From Anas platyrhynchos (lineage: Eukaryota; Chordata; Aves; Anseriformes; Anatidae), in contig NC_092621.1 in the NCBI RefSeq assembly GCF_047663525.1, positions 81,148,501 to 81,212,500 on the forward strand: a DNA stretch of 64,000 bases, read 5' to 3'. Position numbers and translations under genes: made by a program. Numbering within the stretch: position 1 is the stretch's first letter; every line of letters starts with the position of its first letter. Shown piece by piece: positions 25,800-38,049 of this stretch. Below the pieces are notes generated by a model. It made no database searches. It worked only from the letters and a program-made list of their open reading frames with translations, and had not been told where the DNA came from.

Positions 25800-26451
25800 A
25801 ATGCTTTCTACACTCTTCATTCAGACACTGACACCACTTTTCAACAACAAAATAACAGCATTTCATTCTATCAGAGATTTATATATATAAATATATATAT
25901 ATATGTATTAAGGTGTTTTCTGGTATCTGCATTGTAACTAATAATTTAAATTGAAGTAAAAGAAAAAAAAATCATTGTTATTTGCACCAGATATAATCAA
26001 GTGTGATAGATCATTCTGCTCAGTAGCACTGCTCAGATAATACTATACTGCTTCGCTGCTAGTACCAGAACAGGTACCATAAAATGTCATTACAATCCTT
26101 TATTTTGAGATGATTTTTTTTTTCTAAGAAAGCTTTTAAGAAGCTGTAAGGTGTGGATTTCTCAACAACTGAAAGATTTCTGATTTAATATTTGTGTATA
26201 TGATACAGGAAAAGGAACCTTGCCTGCTTTCCTATAGGCAGAAGTAATCACATCAAAAAACTATTAATTTATGGCAAAACTCCCTGATTTGTGTATTTAC
26301 AGTGTGGAAACTGAATGAAAAATTGTGGGTTTTTGTTTTTTTGTGTTTTTGTTTGTTTGTGTTTTTGTTTTCCAAATGGGCAGTCACAGGTTTCTCAGGA
26401 GTCCAGCCCCAAATCCATTCACAAGCAGGCCACAGGTGTCTGCACGTGACG
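25800..26451. other. unassigned AT-rich sequence
   Basis: Contains a TA-rich stretch at 25877-25905 and a T/G-rich run at 26325-26372. No gene. Confidence 0.5.
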
Positions 26452-26655
26452 TGACACAGAATTACAAAATGGTCAGGGTTGGAGGGGATCTCTGGAGATC
26501 ATCTAGTCCAAACTCTTGCCCAGTAAGATCACCTAGAGCACATCATTCAGGATGGCATCCAGGTGTATTTTGAATATCTCCAGGTAAGGAGACTCCACAG
26601 CCTCTCTGGGCAGCCTGTTCCAGTGCTCCGTCACCCTCACAGTACAGAAGTGAAG
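26452..26655 (-). mobile_element. CR1 LINE 3' tail, second subfamily
   Basis: Minus-strand CR1 3' region: 'ggttggaggggatctctggagatcatctagtcca' at the 3' end, and further in 'cctctctgggcagcctgttccagtgct.cgtcaccctcacagta', the conserved CR1 3' block. Its wording differs from the element 800 bases away, so it represents a separate insertion. Confidence 0.85.
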
Positions 26656-26659
26656 GTGA

Positions 26660-29600
26660 CACGAGGTGGTGTTGACACTGCACTACAGACAGGGTGAAAT
26701 TGGTGCCTACCTGCACGCCCAGGCTGTGCATAGCTGTAACTGAGGCCAAAAAGTGGCTCCAATGGGACAGATCTGCCCTTGCAGGACTGGTGCTGCCAGG
26801 CCCCTGGTGCCCAGATAGCTGTGCCAAGGCAGGACCTGAAGGGGACACTCTGTCAGGGCAGCCAGCCCAGCTTCTTGAACGAGCATGGCGCTTAGGTGTT
26901 ATCTCTGCACTTCCATTTGACTTCTTGATGTCTTTGTCAGCAATGAAATATCTAGGTTTCCTGCATCTTCTGAACACTCAGTCTGGGGAAAAAAACACGT
27001 GGAAAAAATCTCAGAAAGTCAGACCCCGCTAGCAACACTGTACTTTGCGACTTTCAGCCTAGATGCAGCCAGTGTAACAGCTCTGCATCAGGAGCCCTGA
27101 ACTTATTTTTCTTTGCAGAAGATGATAAGAACTCAGCAAAGAGATGTTTTCCACTTGGTATGTAGATTCATAATTCAGATGATTTCCGAGACTAAAACCA
27201 GTTGTTAATCTAATGTGTATGAATTCACAAAATAGGATTTTGACATAAAGGATCATGCTGGTGATCTGACTAATCCAGTAAATTTTCTCAAATTAGAGAG
27301 AGCAGGCAGAAGAAACAAAATTTGTCTTTGGGGGAATTTCTTAGTTCTTAAAAGGTTTGGTGAACAAATGAAGGTGCTATGCCAAGAAATAAGGACTTCT
27401 CTGCATCCTACTTCTTCATATTTGTATAATCTTCAATGAGTATCTCATTGCAAAGTAGTATTTAATTTGATTTTTTACCAAGATATTTCCAAGCTACAAA
27501 CTTATCTTGTGATTCTGAATGGACTTGGTTGACATATAAATAATGACATCTCAAATGTGTCTCATTAAATTATATCATTTTAATAAATTTTACAATTTTA
27601 AACAAGGTTTAATATCACTCTTCAATATATTTAGCCACCTAAATAATTACTAAGGGTTTAAGGAAATGGTCTGACAGAGGCTTGCTAGAGGCAGTTTTGA
27701 TGTCATTCTAGCAGACAGAACAATGAGCCAATCTAGTCATCACAGATTCAAAATTCAGTTTCTTTTGAGTGATATAATCCGTATTTCAAAGCTACCCCTC
27801 TCCATAGGTCCAGATCATGAAAAGATTTAGAGCCAAGATCCTCAGCTTGTATATTCATAATGAGAATATACAAAATCTCATGAAATATAAGCAAATTAAA
27901 TTCTCCTCTTGAGAGCAACCCAATTCCAGGTAACTGCTCTGTGATATCCAGCCATGCTAGCCCAGCAAGTTGTACTTAAATGATTTACTTCGGTTCACTT
28001 CAATATGCAGTTGGGTTGCATTTTCGTATGTGAAGATGTAACCACATGTTCACACCTGTAAGGCAGCCAAACATCTTATACAGTCACGGGCAGCCAGATA
28101 AAACAACAAAAACCTCTAATATTCCTGCTCCTCTGCTCCATGCATCCTGATGCCCCACCACTTACCTACAAAGATTATCCCTCGGAAAGCCAAACCAGTT
28201 AATCACATAATCCTTACTTGGTTTTCCTATAAAGCTTTCTGAGTCTCAGTAGCATCATTTCAGAGTGTGGAGTAAGAGGGGGACTTTCTGGGCAGGGTGG
28301 CAGGTGGTGGATTCAGCCTCAGTGCTCCACCTCCCTTTGGGGAAGGTGGCCCTACAAACAGCAGATGGATGGCACAATGGGTGAAGGCCTGCAACTCAAG
28401 CTGCATGATTGTCTAGGAGGGCTTTTTGTTTTAATGTGCTAGCAGTATGATAGGTTAATCAAATCAGCAGGGAAAACCCTGTGGTGGTGCTGATGGAGAA
28501 AACGCTGCATGTCATTCAATCTGGTAATCATCGCAAATGGCAGCTCTGGGACAATGAGACATATTAATACAGGAAGAGACAGAACAAGTGTGCTGGAGCT
28601 TTCCAGCTACTCCATGCTTAAAGAGTATTTCGTGAGAGTCAGACATACAGATAAATTAAAATATCTCCTGAGCCTCCAAACCAAGCGCTGAATTAGAGGG
28701 TCAGAAAAAGGCAGAAATGACTCAAACATATGTGTAGATTCCAAATTAGAAGGAAGTCATGGGAAAGCAAGGAAAAGGTTGTGTTTTATATTTTTCTTAA
28801 GAAACATTTGCCTGGCATTTGTGTGCCTACATCACCATCTGTAGTATCTCTTTCTGTTGCCATTCAGATTTCCATTCACTGATTTATTTAACCTCAAATT
28901 GTGAAACTAACACAAGTATAGTCATTGTCCATGCTGTAATTGAATTAGGAAAATGAATATAATCCCTGCATTTTAACAAGACTTGTTTAAAGTTTTTGAC
29001 AAGACTTGTTACACAGTGTTGTGTGGTTGTCCACTTCTCCCCATAGCAGTCTCGAAGACCGGTGAATGTGCACGATCAGATTCGTTTTCAGCTCATAAAT
29101 AAAATGTATGTGGTACTTAAACGATGAGGCTGCACCACAATGAAGGAGTCATAGTTTAAGTCTGTTCTCCATCTTCACAGATGCTTTTGTGAATAGAGAA
29201 GGCAGGAACAGGTGGTATCACATCCCTGAATCTGCAGTCTGTTCTGCTAGAGGGGAGATGCTTGGGGTACACAGCCAAGGAAACGTGTTCTTAAAATGCA
29301 TCTCACTTGTCCCATGGGAAAGAGGAGCTGGAGGCAATGCTTTACCAGGGCAGTTTGTTCTATTTTTCATGGATCATTGTATTCTTACCACAGCTTTTAA
29401 TAAATGTACTCTCAATTTATGAAGATTTGCAGGTATTTTGACGCTGCTTCTTCCATAGATGGTCAAGACAGTCTATGATAAAACAGGTACAAGGAAGCCA
29501 CAGTACAACAAAAAAAGCTGCATTATTCTGTTGCCTTTTATATTATCTTAAATTCTGTTGCTCTTGCAATGACATATACTGATCTCAACACAAAGGTTGG

Positions 29601-30756
29601 AAGCTTAGTTTCACTGAAGCTAACACATTAGCACGGTAGGTGCAAGGTTGGGACTTTAACTTCACGATTCTCCATGGAATATTGGTGTCAACCTGTGTAA
29701 GTCACCCAAAGTTTTGCTCCATTACTGCAGTCCAACAGGAAGGTTTTCATATACCATGCCCACACACAGCCCTGCAGGAGACTCCTCCATCACACTGCAC
29801 CTGCTGTTTTGTGCTTGCAAGAGATGGTACCTGCACATTTTTGGATCCAGACAAACATTCTTACTGACTTAGGAAATAGCTACAAGCTTAGGCTCAGGCT
29901 TGGGTCAGCCTGGTGCGCGGGTTTCATAAGTGTGTTTTGTAAAACAGCACGCAGCAGGTGAGGCAAATGGCAAGAGCATCAGCAAGGAGACCTGCCAACA
30001 CTTCTGGTGGAGCTTGTTTTCGGTGGATTTGTGTCCCACGTTACAGTTTCTGGCATTTGCTGAGTTATGAACACTGAACTAAGCTCTCCTGTGGCTGCAG
30101 CGTTTGCAGCACTTTTCGTCTGTGTTTCTCCAGTTTCTAGGAACAGCTCAGCACATGCTGCAGCCTTGAAGGGGAAAATTCGGAGGAACTTTTTATTACT
30201 GATCTTTCTGTCAGACTTGACTGCAGTTGGCCAAAGAGTTTGGATGCAACTAGGGAAATGAGCCCGACAGAGAGCGCTTCACAGCATAAACTTCAGATTA
30301 ACAAGTGAAGCGGTATGAAGTGTTTTAAAATGTGCATAGGATCATGCAAAGGATTCTGAATTTAATAGTTCTTCTTTGAAAAAAAAGAGGATGACCTGAC
30401 CTTACCTGTAAGACACATGCAAAGACTGGCTTAATACATTTGCTATAGCTTTATGTATATTCCTGTACTATCATCAAACGAAATGAAAGCTATGGAAAAC
30501 CTAATTGTATGTTAAAATATGGCAGTCCTGAATATTTTATTCACCTGTAGTTGGCACCTGAATATGTAGGAACCTTCCTCATATTTTTTGATGATGAGAT
30601 CGATGATGTGCCACTGCTCCTGATTGGTGTTGGCACCAGTCCTGGTGGCTGTTCTTTGAGGAACATTGCTGTATTCATGACATGAAGTCAAAAGAAAATG
30701 TCATAGGTACAAACCGGCACCTGCACTGGACTATCTGAAAGGCTTGATGCTGTGAC
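26660..30756. other. unassigned sequence
   Basis: A 26660-27000 stretch of balanced composition has overlapping open frames on both strands (minus frame 26543-26977 runs into the CR1 tail) but no recognisable product. The remaining 3.7 kb is AT-rich and holds no gene or repeat I can name. Confidence 0.5.
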
Positions 30757-30757
30757 T

Positions 30758-30948
30758 CAGATTGGTTTGGGTTGGAAGAGACCTTAATGAGCATCCAAAT
30801 CCAACCTCCTGCCATGGGCAGGGACACCTCCCCACAGCCCAGGCTGCCCCCGGCACCATCCAGCCTGGCCTTGGGCACTGCCAGGGATGGGGCAGCCACA
30901 GCTCCTCTGGGCAGCCCAGGCCTGGGCCTCACCACCCTCTGAGTAAGT
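30758..30948 (-). mobile_element. CR1 LINE 3' tail, GC-rich subfamily
   Basis: Minus-strand CR1 3' end with the typical 'ggtttgggttggaagagacctta', 'ccaacctcctgccatgggcagggacacct', 'ccagcctggcc.tgggcactgccagggatgggg' blocks. It lacks terminal octamer repeats. The open frames across it come from the element and are not host genes. Confidence 0.88.
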
Positions 30949-32609
30949 ATTTTTTCTCTGCAAAAAGAGAGTTTTTCTCTAACAGGGCCACAGTGTTAAA
31001 TGTGTAATAACAACATATTTGCGGAAAAGAACCAATTTTAAAAATAAAAATGGAATATATTTTAAAATAAACATAACTTCTAAATATTTTGTAGATATAA
31101 ATTTTCCTTTTGACCAGCACTAGTCACTAATACTTGAGCACAAAAGCCCAGATGGCTGCATACATTCTTGACATTTCTTCTTCAAGTCAAATATTTAAAT
31201 TTCAAGATTCATCACTTCCACATTACATTGTTTCTGACAATATATTCCAGTCCTCAGACAACTGCAAAACTAGTGCAAAATCTAATAACTGTAAGCTCTA
31301 CCAACACACATCTCGGTATGTCTGTACATCCAAAGTAAATGTTTGTCACAACGCAGAAGCTGTGCATTAGTTGTTTAAGCAGGAGGAGTGAAGAGATGTA
31401 GTAGATTGGGAGTTGTTTAATGGTAGGACTCAGATCAGCACTGTTTGCTGTTCTGCATCACTGTTTTTAGAGTAAATCCTGTGTGATGGAAGCACGTGCC
31501 ATGTTCTACAGTACCAGCAGGAGTTCAATAAACGCAGGTTCTGCAGACATCTGTTTTCTTTCCCCAGATCCACAGCAGGTAAAATGATGTGCAAGATGGG
31601 GCAGCGAACATGTGCCTGGGCAGTAGGAGAGGGCACCACAGGACTGCTGTGTTATTGCTGTAGGAAGCTTTCTCTAAGCACACACAAGCCAGCCCAGGTC
31701 ACAAAAGACTGCCTAAGGAACATGAAGATCTGTGGGGTTTGTTTGAAGGTGAGGCTTTTTTTCTTTGTAGAAGGAGGAAAGAGAGAGGGCTGTGCAGCAG
31801 CCTCTTACCTCGGCAGCAGCCTCATGAAGTGGACCTTGGAGGGGAGAAAGGCCCCTACAACTGGGTTAGTTCCAAACTAGTGTGTACGTGGAGGGAACCT
31901 GAGGCAGTGTCTCTATATCACTTTGTACGTAAGAAGCTGTAGATGAAGCTCTCTCCTTGTCTAACGATGCCTGACCTATTCCACCCAGCCCAGGGCTGCC
32001 ACAAGAAGTGCTTGTCTGTGGATACCTACATATAGCTCTGCAAACTGTGAAGTAGACTAGCTTCGTGTCAACCATGTATTTTTCATTTGGATTTGTTTCT
32101 TTCTGAATCACAGAAGGAGAGGCTGCAGTCTGCTTTCAATTCCAGTGAAACACCACAAAACGGGGCAGGGAGTGATGGATGTACGGGGACTTTGGGGAAG
32201 ATGGACTGGCAGGACTTGGAGCAGAAGAGCAAAGGATCCATGGAAGGGATATACAACACAGGACAGGAGGAAAACAAGGCAGAATAATAGTAGATTTTTA
32301 AAAATGTTTAAAAAATGAGAAACAAACAAAAACTCGGACAGCCTCTGGCCCATGCATGGGAGGGGGCAGTGACACCTTTGCCAGGAGCCCCCATGGGCAC
32401 CTCGCTGAGCAGACCTACTTCTCCCAACCTTGTCAGGGAGGCTTTTCAGCACCAAAGTGCTTCCAGTGCCTGCCCAAAATATTCAGTATCTTTCCTCTCA
32501 TTACCACTGAATATCTATTTCCCTGTGTTTTGTAAAAGGCTTGGTAAGTAACTCCAACATTCTGTTTCTTGTCAAGCATTATTTAAGGAGGAGAGGAATT
32601 CCTTGGAAA

Positions 32610-32642
32610 GAAAACAAAACAAAACAAACAAACAAACAAAAA
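32610..32642. repeat. (AAAAC)/(AAAC)n simple repeat
   Basis: AAAAC units changing to AAAC units. Confidence 0.9.
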
Positions 32643-33670
32643 GCAATTATTTCTTTTCACTTTTTTTTTTTTTTAACTGCCCAGCAAACCACAATAATGC
32701 AACGCTTCTTAGGAAGAGAAGCAGTTATGACCCATTTTCAAAACTTGTGGAAGAAAAAAGACTGATGAGCCCTATCTTCCTTCAACCTACTTTTTTGCTT
32801 GAGATAAGAGTAAACTGATGCAAGCCTCTGTACCTCCAAATCTGGATTGCAAGCTCTCTGGAGGTGAGCAGTGGTGGGACAGTCCCCTCTGACACCAGGT
32901 AGGCTACACACCAGGGTCCCTGTGATCAAAAGCAAAGAGAGACATAAGGGCCTTCTCCTCCAAAGAGCTGCTGTCCTCCTGCTGGATTCAGGTGTTGGTC
33001 CACACACCTGTACCCTCCAGTCCCCATCACTGCCCCCGTGGGGATGGTACCCAGCATTAAATGGCTGCAGATAGGAGACATGAGATCCCCATCACTGAAA
33101 AGAGAGAGTATGTTTTATAAAAAATCCATTGCTTTTGCATACGCAAGCGCTAGGTGACACATAGCATGGGAAATAACATATTATGCAGTTTCCCTTGCAA
33201 TTTGATTTATTTATTTTTTTTTAATACATCCTGCTCACCAGAAATTGAGGTCTTGAAAAATTCTCCAGTCACTTAGCACACCTGCAAAACAGTACAAATC
33301 TTTTCTCTATGTTTGGAAGTAGGGTGAATTATACCCATGAATATAGTGAAAAGTTGATGTATTTGAAGTTTTGCAGGTGGATGTGCTAGATCAGCTTCTG
33401 ACAGCTGAATCATGGGTATTAAAATAATGGCTCTGTAATTTGGTAACTCACAGCTGTAGTTTTCTTATCTTTCCTGACATTTTACAATGTGAAGCAGAAG
33501 TGACTGGGCGTCAGAATTTGCAACAGGTTCACACCCGAACATACCCAGTTGTTGTACCTCACTTTGTCACCGAGGCCTGGGTGAATACTAAGAAAAAAAC
33601 ATATTTTTTTTAAAGAATGTGTCTCAATGAAAATTGAATCACTCTTTTCCTAAAGAATGAAACAGGCACA

Positions 33671-33706
33671 AAATAAAATAATAATAATAATAAAAATAAT
33701 AATTAT
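33671..33706. repeat. (AAT)n simple repeat
   Basis: AAT trinucleotides with A-rich interruptions. Confidence 0.85.
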
Positions 33707-36225
33707 ATCGCTGTTTCTAGCAATCCCAAAACAAGTAATGCTATCACTCTGAAACACATATAACCCCTTAAACTTTCTCTGTATGTTTTAGGACATCAGC
33801 TATGAAGATCTCAAGATCTCTGGTTTGAACAATAATGAGAGCTGAAACACAGTTCTTGTTATTTATTTAATATCTGTATTATCTTTGCGAAATGTGGGAT
33901 GCATAGCTTTTCTATCCACCCCTTGCTAAGAAGCACAAAGCATTTTTTTTGGATTACCAGCATATATCTCCTAAATGATCTCCACAGGTAACAATGATGA
34001 GTATAACCCCCCTAATGAAGTTTCTGGATTACTTCATATAATTTAAAATTCGCTCCCTTCACATTTTCTTTCCTTGTGTCTCTTTAGATCATCTCCCATT
34101 CAGCCATGGTGCCTACTGACAGTGAAGCCATACGCTCCCAATATTAAAGAGGAGTATCCCCACAGGTGAGCAGAGCTTTAGCATAATGCTAGTGTGGCAT
34201 CATGGCATGCACGTCCCTGCCTTGATGCAGGCTCTGGAAGACAAACATTTCATATACAGCTCACCCCTGTGCCATCCACGGTGTCATATGGGATTGCTGT
34301 GCATTACTGTTTGGATCACATGCCCTCTGGAAATGCTCAGATGCGGCGTTGGTTATACCGTGCTGCAGCCTTCCCCAGTAACGCTTTTCAGATTTCATGT
34401 TGTAATCAAACCTGCACATGTTAAGATGTGACAGCTTCACTTCAAAAATATTTACATGTGCTTTTCGTATCAAGTTTTGGCTCCCAGTTTTCTAGCAAGT
34501 AATACCTTTCCTGTTCACTTCCTTTGATTTCCTTTGCTTCCTATTTACCTGTCTGTACCTGTTTCTTCAGTTTTTCAACTCACGTCCTTTTAACAATTTA
34601 GTCTTTCTGATTTGTACATATCTTCTATTCATTCATGTATTTTTAACACCGTTCTCCTTCTGCCATCTTTCCTTTCAATGATTTCTCATTGTTTGTTATT
34701 CTCAGCATGCATTCCTGTGTTTACTCCTATATCACCAGTTTCTTTCTGGTTCTGCCTTAGTTTTTCTTTCTCCGTGCTTTTCAGAAACAGAGACTTGTGT
34801 CTTCCCCATTTTTTGCTATCTGCTTTTCCAAATATTTCCTCTTCTTCCTTCATCTACACTCTGTTTACACTACTGTTATCTATTTCTTGCACCTTTCTAG
34901 ATACTTTCCCTTTTCTTCCCTCCCCTCTACAACATTTTTTTTTCACATTCTTCTCATTCTTCTCACACATTCCTCACTTTGAGACAAAACAGTATCTGAG
35001 AAATGAAGGTACCTGAGCACATCCATAAACAACATTTTATTCAGCTTTCAGAGAGTCAGCTTCTCAGAGAGATCAATATTTATGGTGTATCCTTCATACT
35101 AATACTACTATGAACTGTAGGTGTTGCAGACAAAATCTGCTGGGAAAATGCAGCTTCATTCACTGGATTTTTTTATCTGGAGGGCTATCTCCCCTCCCAG
35201 CGCTCCCCATCCCATTGCCTTGAAAGCAGCAGCGCCCCAGTGATGCTCAGACAAGAGCCCCCTCCCACAGCTGGGCTCAGTGCTGCTCCCATTTGCACCT
35301 GTGTGATGCAGACACACAAATGCTTCTTTTCTTACCATAAGCTACTTTAGATTTCAAACTTGGAAAGCCAAATGTATTTTTCTTTTTCTTTTTTTTTTCC
35401 CTAGGACTAGCATTACCCTTTGGCCATTTACCAGACAGACTGTACATTGTATTCATGCTTTTCGGCATTGTTGCCCTCCTAGGATCACCACGGTATGTTG
35501 CATTAGCTATAATATTTACCACCTTGTCAGTCAGTCAGTAACAACAGGCTTGATGAAATGGGTCATTTGTTATTCAGCACAAATCACAGTCATTGAGGAA
35601 TCAAGCTGGGAGATGTTTATTTACTGAACTTTTATTGTTCAATGTGCACAGACAGGCTCTCAGATAAACTTGTGGGTTTGAATAGTGACCTTGAGATGGG
35701 CGGGAAGGAAAGAGCTAGTTAAATTGCTTCCTTTAAAGGAAAACTTTTAACTATTTTTACCTGTGTAAAAAGGGTGAATATGTAATTTTCCCAATCACAA
35801 TTTAAGGTGCTTTTTCGTGCCATTAGAACAAAGTAAGCAGGGAATCTGGGTCAGCTATGTTATAACTCCATGTTAGTAAACTCAGATTAATTCTATATGG
35901 CTATGACAGTGAATACTGTATCACACTTCTGTTGTGAGTCAGAGGGATTTGTGGGAATAGCATGGGAAGCAAATGCCAGAAGAAAGAAAAATGTTTCCTT
36001 TTGTTGTAGAATATTAAGATCTGGAAAAACATGCCAACAATGTCAACAGTGAAATGCTCTTTTCTTCCACCACATACAATTTCTTTTTTTTTTATTATTT
36101 TTTATTTTTAACCACATACATACAGCGTGGGTATTCAAAAGATTGTTTCTGGCTACAAAACTGGTGGAACAATTCACTGAAACTTCTGATGCTTCACCAA
36201 ACAATGATCAGAATATAATGGCCTT

Positions 36226-36302
36226 TTAATTAATTAATTAATTTATTTATTTATTTATTTATTTTTGTAGTTTGTGTTTTCCCTGGGGGCGGGGGGGGGG
36301 GG
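36226..36302. repeat. TAAT/TTTA repeat followed by G-rich run
   Basis: (TTAA)n then (TTTA)n to 36265, followed by a G-rich stretch ending in 12 consecutive G (36291-36302). Confidence 0.9.
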
Positions 36303-36435
36303 TTGGAAATGTAAAATGAGACAAAAAAGAAAAATTTGAAAGAAAAAAAAAATTAATAAAACGAGCCCAAATGCAGGAAGAAAAAAAATGCCACTGAATT
36401 AAAAATTAAGGAAAAAAAAAAAAAAAAAAAAACAA
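36303..36435. repeat. A-rich low-complexity stretch
   Basis: Several A runs, the longest at about 36411-36431. No gene. Confidence 0.85.
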
Positions 36436-36439
36436 AACA

Positions 36440-37080
36440 CATATTGATTTGTTAAGCACAAAAGTAGAATAATTTTTTTCAGCCATTCCTTCAGACAAGA
36501 TTGCTTTACCTTGATTCATAAATTCATTTCAGCTGCCCACCCTGTTCAAAAGGCACCTTGGATAACATGGAGCTGCCAGATCTTCCCCAGTGTGCTGGAG
36601 TCTGGCCAGCACAGCCTAGCCAGGTACAGTCAGGGCACCACAGTGCCCTGGTTTGTCAGCTATTTAAATTTAAAGTATCTCCCAGGCTTCTTCCAGCCCT
36701 GCCTGGACAAGCTGTAGCATTAAATTGTCACAGGGACTCATGTCACACCTGCATGCAAAACTTTCTCATCCCTCTCCCCAGAACTTTGTGCCCTTGCTCT
36801 TGCTCACCAGCAACTAAACCACAGGCAAACATCCTACCCTGGCAGGAATTTTCAACCCTTAAGTGATGTTGAAGTTCTTCTTCCCACCAGCTTTGGGAAC
36901 AACTTCTGGAGAAGGGCCCTTAGCAGTGGGAAAGTGAAGGAGACAGGCTGTGCTTGGGGAGGATGAACACCTTGGTGGCAGGGAGAAGAGAAGGGGATGC
37001 CTCACCTGCTGCGGAACAACCCAGGCATGTGCTAGCATGGTGTTTCTATCTCACACTTGAGAGCTTTCCCTGTTTTAAAA
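36440..37080. other. unassigned sequence
   Basis: Balanced composition; a plus-strand frame at 36558-36866 has no recognisable domain. No mobile element identified. Confidence 0.45.
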
Positions 37081-37153
37081 GTTTTTTTTTTTTCTTTCTT
37101 TCTTTCTTTCTTGTTTTTTGTTTTTTTGTTTTGTTTTTTTTTTTTTTTTTCTC
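37081..37153. repeat. T-rich low-complexity tract with (CTTT)n
   Basis: About 70 bases of T with TTTC, GTTTT and T18-type runs. Confidence 0.92.
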
Positions 37154-37439
37154 CCAAGAAGGCTGTTTGTTCACAGGTACAATTTTAGCTTGCGAATTAT
37201 TTTTCATGCCACAGAAATGTGCACCAATACATTCTCATGTTTCCAGTGATTATCAGTTTGCAGGGTGGTGTTGACTACAAATGCCATGCAAATAGCTTCA
37301 GCTATTCAGCTCCAGTGAACACTGGACAATTAAGGCTGCCCAACAGAAAGAGAATGAAACCATTCCTCTTGTCATTTCTGAAGTTCAAGGGAGAGGAGAG
37401 CCACAAGTTTCGGTAAATGATCTGCAAGTGAAATGCTGC

Positions 37440-37725
37440 ATGGTGAGCTTGTCAGCATGGATGTGCAGCAGGGTGGCGTGCCGCTGCGTGCCGCGTAGCA
37501 CGGGGAGTTGCTAGGTTACCCTGAACACCAGGAGTTCAGGGAACAAAGTACTCATATCTTTTCCGATTTTGAAAAATGAAATAGGTATTGACACAAAATA
37601 CAGTGTGGCATCGGAGCGATTTCGTCGTGAAGAGATCAGAGGGAGGCAGCCTTTCATCTCGGTGGCTGCGGTTTGCCTCCGGTTGTGGCTGGGACTGCGT
37701 GCTGGTGGGAGGATGCTCCTGCACC
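37440..37725 (+). promoter_or_regulatory. CpG-enriched patch with X-box-like motif
   Basis: Fifteen CpG dinucleotides in roughly 270 bases, against about one per 100 or fewer around it, plus GTTGCTAGGTTACC at 37507-37520, close to the RFX X-box consensus (GTTGCCATGGCAAC-like). About 0.8 kb downstream on the plus strand an AATAAA at 38531-38536 is followed by GT-rich sequence. Together these could mark a short non-coding transcription unit or an enhancer. No splice or coding evidence was seen, so the assignment is tentative. Confidence 0.3.
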
Positions 37726-38049
37726 CCAAAGCCCCAAAAGCCCAAAGCTCAACAGCTCTCAGTCACAACAGCTGGCCTACTTCTGCAGCCCCTGTGGTGT
37801 TTGGGCTTTAAACAGGCAGGGAGGGGGAAGATCCTTCTCATGCTAGGAGCAAATCTGACAGTTTTAGTGGAGGCTCTCAGCCTACCGGTGTTGTGCCTTG
37901 AGGTTTGTTTTGGTCATTGTTATTGCCATCCTCCTCCTGCTCATAGATAATGTCATAGTTTACAGTCAGGTGTTGTGTGCATTGAATGGTTGGTGTCATT
38001 TGTGCATGAATGACTCTTTTTATAGGATTAATGATCCTATAGGATCCTA

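Larger units (their letters stand above)
30960..36225. other. unassigned sequence
   Basis: No supported gene. Includes AAAC repeats (32610-32642), an AAT run (33671-33706), a pyrimidine-rich tract at 34560-34985 whose Phe/Ser-rich frame is compositional, and a repeat-free block at 35560-35960 with a 14-bp perfect palindrome, listed in the findings. An AATAAA at 31528-31533 precedes a T-rich stretch but has no supported transcript. Confidence 0.45.

Noticed and set aside
26543..26977. 144-codon minus-strand frame
   Set aside because: Its second part lies in the CR1 3' tail, which is non-coding in the element, and the first part shows no domain.
30590..30630. C/D-box snoRNA-like TGATGA...CTGA spacing
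   Set aside because: The boxes are only about 30 bases apart, there is no terminal stem, and box-like words are common in AT-rich DNA.
34612..35016. 134-codon hydrophobic frame rich in Phe/Ser/Leu
   Set aside because: The stretch is pyrimidine-rich, so Phe, Ser and Leu codons are expected from composition. There is no domain.
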